Origin: PFL42 sp964492235
GTDB taxonomy: Bacteria > Chloroflexota > Anaerolineae > Anaerolineales > E44-bin32
Assembly: GCA_964492235.1 (NCBI GenBank)
Contig: CAZBJQ010000147.1
Coordinates: 1-6,358, forward strand
Direction of reading: 5' to 3'
DNA: 6,358 nt
Shown: piece by piece, positions 1 through 5,544 of the stretch
How positions within the stretch are numbered: position 1 is the stretch's first letter
How the letters are laid out: each line of letters starts with the position of its first letter
Notes under the pieces: model-generated
Databases searched by the model: none
What the model was told of the DNA's origin: nothing
Seen by the model: only the letters and a program-made list of their open reading frames with translations
Translations under genes and position numbers: made by a program

Positions 1-1950
1 GACTTCCTGGGTGCGCTCAAACACGCTCATCAACATAGCGTTCATCATGACGATGCCGCCTACGATCACGATCAGCAGGATCAACGTGTTGACGAGCGCA
101 TCCATGGTGGCAAAGTCCTGCATGCGGTCGGTGAGGGCGGCGGCCTGGCTGACAATCACATCGGGGTAGGCGGCCTCCAGGCGGCCGGCAATCTCCTCCG
201 CCCGGGAGGGATCGTGCAGGCCGATGCTCAGCAGCGTGGATTCGTGGGGACGGTCGAACATGGATTGGGCCTCTTTGAGCAAGAGGACCGCCCCCGAATC
301 CTCATAGGCGACGCCGTTCTCGTAGATGCCGACGATGCGATAGTTGGTGCCGGAAATGTGCAGGCTGTCGCCGACGACCTTCTCGGTGCCGTCGGCGACT
401 GTGCGTCCAATGATGATCTCCTTGGGCCGCTCGATCATCCGGCCCTCGCGCACCCGGTAGTGCTTGAGGTACTCCTCACGCGGGTCGATGCCCATGATCA
501 TCAGGAATTCCTGCCCGGGCGCCGTGGCCACGCCGATCAGCAGACGCGAGACGGCTCGCACGTCAGGATGGAGCCGCAGGCGGTCGGCGATACGGTCGTC
601 GATGGCGGATAGTGAGAGGTCGGAGGTGTTCGCCTGCTCGGCAACCAGGTCCGCCTGGCCGGCCGAGGCCATATCGGTGAAGCCCTTGGTGAAACTTTCG
701 GTGATGGCCAGCAAGGCCACGACGAATCCCACACCCACGGCGACGCCCAGCGAAGTGACCAGGGTGCGAGTCGGCCGCCGCCACAGGTTGCGGAGCGGTC
801 CGCGGCCGAGGTGGCGAAGCAGGAAACTCACCACCCGGCTGCTGGAGATGGCCGCCCCGCCTTCGCTCCGCATGGCCTCCACCGGCTCCAGCCGCGAAGC
901 CCGCCAGGCCGGATAGAACCCGCCGATGGCGCCCAACAGCAGCGCCACCACCAAGGCCTGCACGAAGATTTGCGGGCGGTACACGCCTTGCAGCATGCTG
1001 GCCACGCTCGGCGACAAGCTGGCGAGCGAGGTCAGACCAATACCGATGATCAGCCCGGCGAGGCCGCCGACCAGAGCCACCGCCAGGGCCTCTGCCAGGA
1101 TCAGACGGATCACTCGCCGGCGTCGCCAGCCAAGCGCCCGAAGAACGCCGATCTCACGCGTGCGCTCGAACACACTCATCAGGGTTGTGTTCATCATCCC
1201 CAGTCCGCCGACGATCACGGCGAACATACCCAGGAACCAGCCCATCGACCGGTACATGTCCAGAGCCTCGGTCTGCAACGTCGCGTCGCCCGAGCGGGAG
1301 GCGCTGAGCTCCGGCCACCGAGTCTCGATCTCGGCTTTGACGTCGTCGATCCGCCGCACATCGCGGACCTTCAGCGAATAGTAATTGACTTTGTTGCGCC
1401 GATCGAAGGCGCGCTGCGAATCGTCGAGCGGGAGAACGGCCCCCCCGTCTTCCATGTTCACCCCGGTCTCGTAGATCCCTGATACTCTGTAGGTTGTTCC
1501 GTTGAGCTTGAAGCTGTCGCCGACGCCCTTGTCAAAGGCCTCGGCCGTGAGGCGCCCCAGCAGGATTTGCCGCTTGCCGCTCAACGGCTGACCCTCGATC
1601 ACCCGGTAGTGCTCGATGGAGAAGCAGCGAGTGTCCTCCCCGAACACCGTGAAGTAGGGAGACTCGGGCATCTGCACGATGTTAAGGATGTTGCCGCACA
1701 CCTGCTCGACGCCCGGGACTTGGCGCAGATCCTGGCCGACCTCAGCGTCAAGTACGCTGAGGAAGGTGATCATGGCATCCTTGTCGGTGACCGTCAGATC
1801 GGCGCCGGAGGAAGAGAGCGTCTTCTCGAAGCCGCCGGCAATACCCTCGCCGAAAGCGCTGAGGGCAACCACGGCGCCGACCCCGATGGCGATGCCGAGA
1901 ATCGTCAGCAGGGTGCGGGTCTTTCGGCGCCAGAGATTCTTCCAGACCAT
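1..1950 (-). CDS. ABC transporter permease, MacB/FtsX type, internally duplicated (3' end cut by window edge)
   Basis: Membrane permease of an ABC transporter of the MacB/LolC/FtsX class, which normally moves lipids, lipoproteins, peptides or drugs outward with a separate ATPase. The frame is open for 650 codons from ATG at 1950 to the window edge. Residues 1-35 hold the start motif NLWRR (5-9) and the first membrane helix. A large external domain follows to about residue 235. The FtsX domain has three helices around MSVFERTREIGVLRALGW (258-275) and ends in PAWRASRLEPVEAMR (347-361). The whole module then restarts: NLWRR at 388-392, HYRV at 497 (first copy at 114) and MSVFERTQEV at 641-650, all offset by exactly 383 residues. 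The second FtsX domain is cut, so the full protein should be roughly 770 residues. The start lies 3 bases after the stop of the TrmB gene, with AGGA 9 bases upstream, so the two are co-transcribed. No ATPase gene is in view; it may lie beyond the left edge. The family call is firm; the substrate is unknown. Confidence 0.93.
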   Translation of the reverse strand, partial: MVWKNLWRRKTRTLLTILGIAIGVGAVVALSAFGEGIAGGFEKTLSSSGADLTVTDKDAMITFLSVLDAEVGQDLRQVPGVEQVCGNILNIVQMPESPYFTVFGEDTRCFSIEHYRVIEGQPLSGKRQILLGRLTAEAFDKGVGDSFKLNGTTYRVSGIYETGVNMEDGGAVLPLDDSQRAFDRRNKVNYYSLKVRDVRRIDDVKAEIETRWPELSASRSGDATLQTEALDMYRSMGWFLGMFAVIVGGLGMMNTTLMSVFERTREIGVLRALGWRRRRVIRLILAEALAVALVGGLAGLIIGIGLTSLASLSPSVASMLQGVYRPQIFVQALVVALLLGAIGGFYPAWRASRLEPVEAMRSEGGAAISSSRVVSFLLRHLGRGPLRNLWRRPTRTLVTSLGVAVGVGFVVALLAITESFTKGFTDMASAGQADLVAEQANTSDLSLSAIDDRIADRLRLHPDVRAVSRLLIGVATAPGQEFLMIMGIDPREEYLKHYRVREGRMIERPKEIIIGRTVADGTEKVVGDSLHISGTNYRIVGIYENGVAYEDSGAVLLLKEAQSMFDRPHESTLLSIGLHDPSRAEEIAGRLEAAYPDVIVSQAAALTDRMQDFATMDALVNTLILLIVIVGGIVMMNAMLMSVFERTQEV

Positions 1951-1953
1951 CGG

Positions 1954-2769
1954 TCAGCGTCCTGAGGAGGAAGTGGGTGCGGAGAACCCTTCCAGCATTC
2001 GCCTGTCCTCTAAGTCCAGGCGATCCAGCAGTTCCGGGCCGATCCGGTTGTACACCTTCTGGGCGAATAGCTCCATCCACACGAATTGGCGGGCGATGGA
2101 AACCCAATTGTGATTGTTGGTCACGGTGGCCGCCACCGGCTCCTGGCTGCTGGCGACCAACGCTTCCCTGCGGTCCACGATCACCACCAGGGTGTGGGTC
2201 AGCTCTTGGGCGTCGCTTTCGGGCGGCGGGTGTCGGACGGTCCGAATCGCCTCCAGCTCTGCCTGACCTGTGAGGACAGCACTGACGCTGACCCCGCGCT
2301 GGGCGGCACGCTCGATGGCGTTGCGCAGCCACTCGGCATCGGAGTCGTTGAGCACCAGGAGCAGCTCGCTAGCGGCTTCTTCGACCATGTGCGTGGCGTA
2401 AGCCAGATAGGAGGTCCGCTCGGAGATCAGCCACAGACGATCCTCGACAGGTGCCCGGTAAAGGGCATCCATCGTCAGCCGCAGTTCGGCCAGAATGCTC
2501 TGCTGCTCGTCCTGGAATCGGGTAATCAGCAAGTCCGGGGGTAGGGGGCGGTAGACCGTCCCGCGCGGGTGACCGGTCTTCAACACCATCCCGCGCGACT
2601 CCAGTCGCCCGAGGGCTTCGTACACCATGGACCGGGGCACGGCAGCCCGCTTGCTGACCTGGTAACCGGTCGCCGGACTGTCGCAAAGCAGGGCCATGTA
2701 GACCTTGGCCTCGTACTCGGTCAAGCCCAACGCCGCCAGGCCGCGCCCCATTCCCCGCTTCTCTGTCAT
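1954..2769 (-). CDS. TrmB-family transcriptional regulator
   Basis: DNA-binding regulator of 271 residues. Residues 9-75 form a winged helix-turn-helix of TrmB type: GLTEYEAKVYMALL (15-28), recognition-helix region VPRSMVYEALGRLESRG (44-60), then a wing leading to YRPLPPDLL. A helical linker (about 80-105) joins a C-terminal effector domain (about 109-255), with the RGV (158-160) and VVIVDRREALVAS (195-207) strands seen in TrmB/PLD-like sensor domains. In characterised TrmB proteins this domain binds sugars; the ligand here cannot be read from sequence. I chose ATG at 2769 rather than an in-frame ATG at 2835, because the promoter (-10 at 2798-2803) lies inside the longer version and AGGAAG sits 9 bases before 2769. 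The gene is followed after 3 bases by the ABC permease, so it probably controls that transporter and itself. Confidence 0.92.
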   Translation of the reverse strand: MTEKRGMGRGLAALGLTEYEAKVYMALLCDSPATGYQVSKRAAVPRSMVYEALGRLESRGMVLKTGHPRGTVYRPLPPDLLITRFQDEQQSILAELRLTMDALYRAPVEDRLWLISERTSYLAYATHMVEEAASELLLVLNDSDAEWLRNAIERAAQRGVSVSAVLTGQAELEAIRTVRHPPPESDAQELTHTLVVIVDRREALVASSQEPVAATVTNNHNWVSIARQFVWMELFAQKVYNRIGPELLDRLDLEDRRMLEGFSAPTSSSGR

Positions 2770-2778
2770 AGTCGTTTG

Positions 2779-2784
2779 CTTCCT
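2779..2784 (-). promoter_or_regulatory. Ribosome binding site deciding the TrmB start
   Basis: AGGAAG on the minus strand, 9 bases upstream of ATG 2769. Together with the promoter position it supports the shorter start over the upstream in-frame ATG at 2835. Confidence 0.6.
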
Positions 2785-2789
2785 GAACA

Positions 2790-2804
2790 CTAGGGGAACT
2801 CTAG
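2790..2804. promoter_or_regulatory. Operator-like palindrome over the -10 box of the TrmB operon
   Basis: The 15-bp sequence CTAGGGGAACTCTAG is an imperfect dyad with perfect CTAG ends and matching G/C positions inside each arm. It covers the -10 hexamer and the predicted transcription start. A protein bound here would block RNA polymerase, so autorepression by the TrmB protein is the simplest reading. That role is inference; only the dyad and its position are seen. Confidence 0.5.
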
Positions 2805-2826
2805 ATGACCTGGCCCAGGCTGTCAA
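2798..2826 (-). promoter_or_regulatory. Sigma-70-type promoter of the TrmB-permease operon
   Basis: On the minus strand, TTGACA (2826-2821, perfect consensus -35) is followed by a 17-base spacer and TAGAGT (2803-2798, 4 of 6 matches to TATAAT). The predicted start of transcription is near 2791, which gives a leader of about 22 bases containing the ribosome binding site. It is the only promoter in the window with a clear -35 box. Confidence 0.75.
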
Positions 2827-3061
2827 TGGTCGCATGTCCTGCCTCGTTCACGCACTTCAACTAGCGCGTCTGCCGGTCGGTTGGCCTCGGTCCCCACCCG
2901 CACCGGGTCCATTGGCTCGGCAGGGGGCTTGCCTGTCAGGCTTTGTAAACCATGGCGCCTCAGGCCCAGCCCGGACGAGCCCGAATTTAGGTACCACTAA
3001 ATCCAGGTCTCATTCTACCTCAGTTTGTCGGATTCCGAAGTCCTTCTGGCACGGAGCGATG
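2827..3061. other. Divergent intergenic region between the TrmB operon and the JAMM-plsY operon
   Basis: About 235 bases without a supportable gene. It contains an 11-bp palindrome GCCTGTCAGGC (2931-2941) and a more striking 18-bp dyad (2985-3002, listed separately) in a locally AT-rich patch. Reading frames crossing it are out-of-frame extensions of neighbouring genes. Confidence 0.6.
2985..3002. repeat. Inverted repeat, candidate operator upstream of the JAMM gene
   Basis: ATTTAG and CTAAAT are perfect 6-base inverted arms separated by six bases (GTACCA). The dyad lies in an AT-rich island within otherwise GC-rich DNA, about 60 bases upstream of the JAMM gene's -10 box. The position suits an activator or repressor site. 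The protein that would bind it is unknown. Confidence 0.4.
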
Positions 3062-3067
3062 TATAAT
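3062..3067 (+). promoter_or_regulatory. -10 box of the JAMM-plsY operon, likely leaderless
   Basis: A perfect TATAAT ends 8 bases before the GTG at 3076. The predicted transcription start therefore falls at or 1-2 bases before the start codon, and there is no room for a ribosome binding site. No convincing -35 box is seen at the usual spacing. Confidence 0.6.
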
Positions 3068-3075
3068 GCGCCCTC

Positions 3076-3498
3076 GTGTCTGGGGCGGTCTTACGGATGG
3101 AGGAAAGCGCGTGGAAGGTGGTCCTCGACCACGTGCGCGCTTGCCTGCCGCAAGAAGCCTGTGGGCTGCTCGGCGGGCACGGAACTGACGTCGGGCATGT
3201 GGCTCCGGTCGAGAACATCGAACGCAGTTCCTTCCGCTACCGCATGGAGCCGAAGGCCCAGATCGAAGCGATGCTTGGCCTGGAGCGTGCAGGATACGAA
3301 CTGCTGGGGATTTACCATTCACATCCACATGGGCCCGGCAGTCTATCGCCGACGGACTTGCTCGAAGCGCGTTATCCCGAGTGCGCCTACATTGTGATCA
3401 GTCCGCACGCCGACACATGGCGTGGGAGAGCCTTCCGAGTCGAGTCTGGACGCGGACGGCGCATCCGGCTGGAGATCGTCGCCAGCACAACCGAATGA
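3076..3498 (+). CDS. JAMM/MPN (Mov34/PAD-1, M67-type) metalloprotease
   Basis: Small single-domain zinc metalloprotease of 140 residues, the usual length for bacterial stand-alone JAB proteins. The full JAMM signature is present: Glu27 in QEACGLLGG (26-34), then HSHPHGPGSLSPTD (81-94), giving zinc ligands His81, His83 and Asp94 (H-x-H-x10-D) and the conserved Ser91. Bacterial relatives cut isopeptide or C-terminal bonds of ubiquitin-like sulphur-carrier proteins, or act in cysteine or cofactor synthesis. No MoaD/ThiS-like partner or E1-like gene is nearby, so the substrate is open. I prefer GTG 3076 to ATG 3097, because the first strand of the fold (AVLRM, residues 4-8) would be lost with the later start; a stop codon at 3064 excludes any earlier one. 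plsY starts 40 bases downstream and is probably in the same transcript. Confidence 0.88.
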   Translation: MSGAVLRMEESAWKVVLDHVRACLPQEACGLLGGHGTDVGHVAPVENIERSSFRYRMEPKAQIEAMLGLERAGYELLGIYHSHPHGPGSLSPTDLLEARYPECAYIVISPHADTWRGRAFRVESGRGRRIRLEIVASTTE

Positions 3499-3525
3499 GG
3501 CGGACGGGGTTGTCAGTTTTCAGTT

Positions 3526-3534
3526 GGAGTAGGA
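3526..3534 (+). promoter_or_regulatory. Ribosome binding site for the TTG start of plsY
   Basis: GGAG (3526-3529) stands 9 bases before TTG 3539, with a second purine-rich AGGA at 3531-3534 only 4 bases away. GGAG gives the better spacing and supports the rare TTG start. Confidence 0.5.
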
Positions 3535-3538
3535 TTTC

Positions 3539-4234
3539 TTGATCGAACTGCCCGCGCTGTGGCTGACGGCTACGACCTGGCTTCTGGCCTACGGCCTGGG
3601 ATCGATTCCCGTGGGTCTGCTAGTGGTCCGCTGGCGGACTGGGAAAGACCTGCGGGCAGAGCACAGCGGGCGGACCGGCGGCACCAATGCCATGCGCGCC
3701 GCTGGCTGGCGGGCCGGCGCCCTCACCGGGATGGGAGACCTGGCCAAGGGAACGTTGGCCTTGGTCTTGGCACGTGCGATCAGCGGCGGCAACGAGTGGC
3801 TGGCAGCGGGCGCCGGCCTAATGACGATCGTGGGGCACAATTACTCGGTCTTCTTGCTGGCACGTGAGAATGGCAACCTGAGGTTCCGCGGTGGGGCTGG
3901 CGGGGCACCGACCGTGGGCGCCACGCTTGCCGTTTGGCCACTGGCCGGATTGGCCGGTCTGGCAATCGGGCTGAGCGTGCTCTTCGGGACTGGCTACGCA
4001 TCGCTCGGCACGCTGGCCGCGGGCTTGACGGCTGCCGTGCTCCTCACCTACCGTGCCGTCGCCTATGGCGGCAGTTGGGCGGACGCCTACTTTGGGATTG
4101 GCGCGCTGGTGCTGCTGGCGATTGCCCTGTTGCCGAACATCCGCCGCTTGCTGGCGGGGTCCGAGCGCGCCGTCAGCTTGAAGCGCCCGAAACCCCAGCC
4201 CGGCGACTCCATAGGCTCCGGCCCCGCCGCCTGA
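3539..4234 (+). CDS. plsY: Glycerol-3-phosphate acyltransferase PlsY (divergent)
   Basis: Integral membrane enzyme that transfers an acyl group from acyl-phosphate to glycerol-3-phosphate, the first step of phospholipid synthesis in most bacteria. The 231-residue protein has the PlsY layout: a first helix with GSIPVGLLV (21-29); motif 1 SGRTGGTNAMRAAG (43-56; family form SGNxGATNxxRxxG); DLAKG (67-71); motif 2 beginning GHNYSVFL (99-106) and FRGGAGGAPTVG (116-127; family form FKGGKGVATxxG); YASLGTL (153-159); and the C-terminal NIRRLLAGSE (200-209). About 20 residues after residue 210 form a Pro-rich hydrophilic tail. Departures from the family are Arg-Thr for Asn-Pro in motif 1, Ala120 where Lys is usual, and Gly-Ala-Pro for Val-Ala-Thr. 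Gene order and length argue for a working enzyme of a divergent branch. The start is TTG, since no ATG or GTG fits before the first helix. Confidence 0.88.
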   Translation: MIELPALWLTATTWLLAYGLGSIPVGLLVVRWRTGKDLRAEHSGRTGGTNAMRAAGWRAGALTGMGDLAKGTLALVLARAISGGNEWLAAGAGLMTIVGHNYSVFLLARENGNLRFRGGAGGAPTVGATLAVWPLAGLAGLAIGLSVLFGTGYASLGTLAAGLTAAVLLTYRAVAYGGSWADAYFGIGALVLLAIALLPNIRRLLAGSERAVSLKRPKPQPGDSIGSGPAA

Positions 4235-4276
4235 GTTCAGCTTGGCCCAACTAGGCTGATACCCGCGGGGCCCTTC

Positions 4277-4303
4277 AACGCTGGCTGCAAAGCCGGCGTT
4301 TTT
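4277..4303 (+). terminator. Intrinsic terminator of the JAMM-plsY operon
   Basis: The arms AACGCTGGCT (4277-4286) and AGCCGGCGTT (4291-4300) pair over 10 positions with one G-U wobble, closed by a GCAA tetraloop of GNRA type. A run of five T follows (4299-4303), then CGTTT. It lies 43 bases after the plsY stop. The T-run is on the plus-strand side only, so it serves the plus-strand operon. Confidence 0.82.
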
Positions 4304-4605
4304 CGTTTCATGACAGGTCCAGCCTGGCTGGAGGTTCCTGCGTGCCGGGGCCAATGACCGCCCGTGTGATGGCGGGAGGAGGGAGAAGAGGATGCTCGCC
4401 CCTGCGAGGGCAGGGGCCCAGGCATTTGATCTTCTTGCCGCGGCCCGAAGCGCGGGCCCGGGAGCCTTCCATGGATTCCCCCACCACTCCGCTCCGCTTC
4501 GGGTGTCTCCGACTTGCGCAAGAATGACGAACCCGGATCGCTTTGAGAAGGCGGGGGAGTGTCTGGTCGCCCCTGTCAGCGCGGGGCATGCGCCAGTCCG
4601 GCCAG
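4304..4605. other. Non-coding convergent region with hairpins
   Basis: About 300 bases between the plsY terminator and the end of the minus-strand membrane protein gene. No frame here looks like a real protein; the frames that cross it are Arg/Pro/Gly-rich. Besides the repeat-like block listed separately, it holds a weak hairpin with arms GCCCC (4569-4573) and GGGGC (4583-4587). There is no clear T-run on the minus strand, so no convincing intrinsic terminator for the membrane protein gene is seen. Confidence 0.6.
4398..4527. repeat. Intergenic repeat-like element with nested palindromes
   Basis: The block contains a perfect 8-bp stem with a 4-base loop (GCCCCTGC 4398-4405, GCAGGGGC 4410-4417), a 6-bp stem with a 5-base loop (GGCCCG 4442-4447, CGGGCC 4453-4458), GGATTCCC (from 4473), and the perfect palindrome CTTGCGCAAG next to AATGACGA near 4513-4530. 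Read on the minus strand this runs TCGTCATTC, palindrome, then GGGAATCC, which is the layout of widespread short intergenic repeats in GC-rich genomes. The minus-strand frame through it gives WAPALAGAS-type residues, a known signature of such repeats when mis-translated. Copy number cannot be seen from one window. Confidence 0.5.
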
Positions 4606-5421
4606 CTAGGTCAGGACCGTCAGCGCGCCGAGACAGAAGGCGGCGACGAGGGCGTATTCGAGGACGCGCCGCCGACTCAACTCGCCCTGACGCAGCATCC
4701 GCGCTAAGCCCTCCGCAAGGTAGGCGACCAGTGCCAGCAGAAGGGACTCGCGCAGCGGCGCAATTGGCCAGTAGTGCAGCCCCCAGGCCACCTGGGCGAG
4801 CACCAGCCCGATCAACACCGAGTCCAGCCGGGCCGTGGCGACAGGCTCCTCCATGACCAGCAGGCGCCAGGCCATGGCGCTGCTGGCGAGAAACACGAAC
4901 GGGACGGCGAAGATGGCGCGCAAGTCGGTGGCGGTGATGGCGAACAGCACGCCGGTCAGCAGAAGGTAGCCCAGCACCCGGATGAGAAGCGACGCCCAGT
5001 CGAAACGAGGATCTGCCCTGTCGACGACGATGAATTCGGCTGCCAGAACGAGAACCAGCAGCAGGTCCGCCAGAGGCAGGCCGATCAGCAGCGCCGCGCC
5101 GCCTGGGATGCGCGACAGAATCACGCCAAGCCCGAGCGCGGCCAGACCGGGGATCACCCAATGCTCGAGGGTGAGGCTGGTGCCGGCCACATGCGGGTGG
5201 CCTCGGATCAGCCAATCGGTCCCGGCGACCACCAGCGTCGCCGTCAAGGTCAGGAAGACAAAGGGGGTGCTGAGGTCAAGACGCAGGAGCAGACCGAGAA
5301 GGTCCATCTCGATCCGGATGGTCGGTAGCTCGATCAGGCGCAGCAAGGAAAACGCCAGGAGCACGATGGCGGCCAATGTGCTCAGGCGTGTCCTGTTCAA
5401 GCTCGGCAGGCGCTCGGCCAT
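4606..5421 (-). CDS. Multi-spanning membrane protein of unknown function
   Basis: A 271-residue, very hydrophobic protein. Likely membrane segments lie near residues 14-32, 52-70, 86-104, 109-133, 146-165, 167-189, 199-218, 224-242 and 253-271, so eight or nine helices. There is no signal peptide distinct from the first helix and no soluble domain. Loops are short and charged, for example RADPRFDW (135-142) and RQGELSRRR (244-252). I recognise no catalytic motif. It resembles uncharacterised integral membrane proteins of Chloroflexota (possibly the DUF5656 type), but that is an unverified recollection. It is a single-gene unit, diverging from the prepilin peptidase gene and converging on the plsY operon. 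The ATG at 5421 directly follows a -10 box, which suggests a leaderless message. The coding call is good; the function is unknown. Confidence 0.82.
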   Translation of the reverse strand: MAERLPSLNRTRLSTLAAIVLLAFSLLRLIELPTIRIEMDLLGLLLRLDLSTPFVFLTLTATLVVAGTDWLIRGHPHVAGTSLTLEHWVIPGLAALGLGVILSRIPGGAALLIGLPLADLLLVLVLAAEFIVVDRADPRFDWASLLIRVLGYLLLTGVLFAITATDLRAIFAVPFVFLASSAMAWRLLVMEEPVATARLDSVLIGLVLAQVAWGLHYWPIAPLRESLLLALVAYLAEGLARMLRQGELSRRRVLEYALVAAFCLGALTVLT

Positions 5422-5427
5422 ACCGGC

Positions 5428-5436
5428 ATTCTAGCA
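5428..5436 (-). promoter_or_regulatory. Extended -10 promoter of the membrane protein gene, leaderless
   Basis: On the minus strand TGCTAGAAT is an extended -10 element (TGn plus TAGAAT, 5 of 6 matches to TATAAT). The hexamer occupies 5433-5428 and ends exactly 6 bases before ATG 5421, so the predicted start of transcription is the A of the start codon. No -35 box or ribosome binding site is visible. Confidence 0.6.
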
Positions 5437-5466
5437 TCGCCGGGGAAAGGGCACGCGCTCGCCGGC

Positions 5467-5480
5467 CGAGGCAAGCCTCG
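5467..5480. repeat. Palindrome between two divergent promoters
   Basis: CGAGGC and GCCTCG are perfect 6-base inverted arms around AA. The site lies about 35 bases from one -10 box and 50 from the other, where a shared regulator could act on both genes. In such GC-rich DNA a dyad this short could also arise by chance. Confidence 0.3.
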
Positions 5481-5532
5481 AGAGGTCCCCCGAAACGACG
5501 GGCGGGTAGCCATCGTGTGCGATGTCGCTGGG

Positions 5533-5538
5533 TATAAT
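5533..5538 (+). promoter_or_regulatory. -10 box of the prepilin peptidase gene, leaderless
   Basis: A perfect TATAAT ends 6 bases before ATG 5545, the same spacing as for the divergent membrane protein gene. The predicted transcription start is the A of the start codon. No recognisable -35 box and no ribosome binding site are seen. Confidence 0.62.
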
Positions 5539-5544
5539 CCCGCT

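Noticed and set aside
811..1482. Plus-strand open frame of 223 codons
   Set aside because: It lies wholly opposite the ABC permease, whose internal repeat and FtsX motifs prove the minus strand is coding.
2770..2835. Upstream in-frame ATG for the TrmB gene, adding 22 residues
   Set aside because: It lies upstream of the best promoter, whose -10 box would fall inside the coding region; the later ATG has a good ribosome binding site and fits the family length.
2931..2941. GCCTGTCAGGC palindrome as an operator
   Set aside because: It is a short GC-rich dyad, easily found by chance in this composition, and is not placed at a promoter element.
4569..4587. Hairpin as a terminator for the minus-strand membrane protein gene
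   Set aside because: The stem is only 5 bp with a 9-base loop, and no T-run follows on the minus strand.
4237..4856. Short frames on both strands in the 4240-4600 region as possible small genes
   Set aside because: Their translations reflect the palindromic repeat-like block (WAPALAGAS-type residues); they have no ribosome binding site and no conserved features.
3818..5215. Long minus-strand open frame of 465 codons spanning plsY, the intergenic region and part of the membrane protein gene
   Set aside because: It is antisense to plsY, out of frame with the well-supported membrane protein, and its Arg/Pro/Gly-rich translation has no domain pattern. It is a GC-rich shadow.
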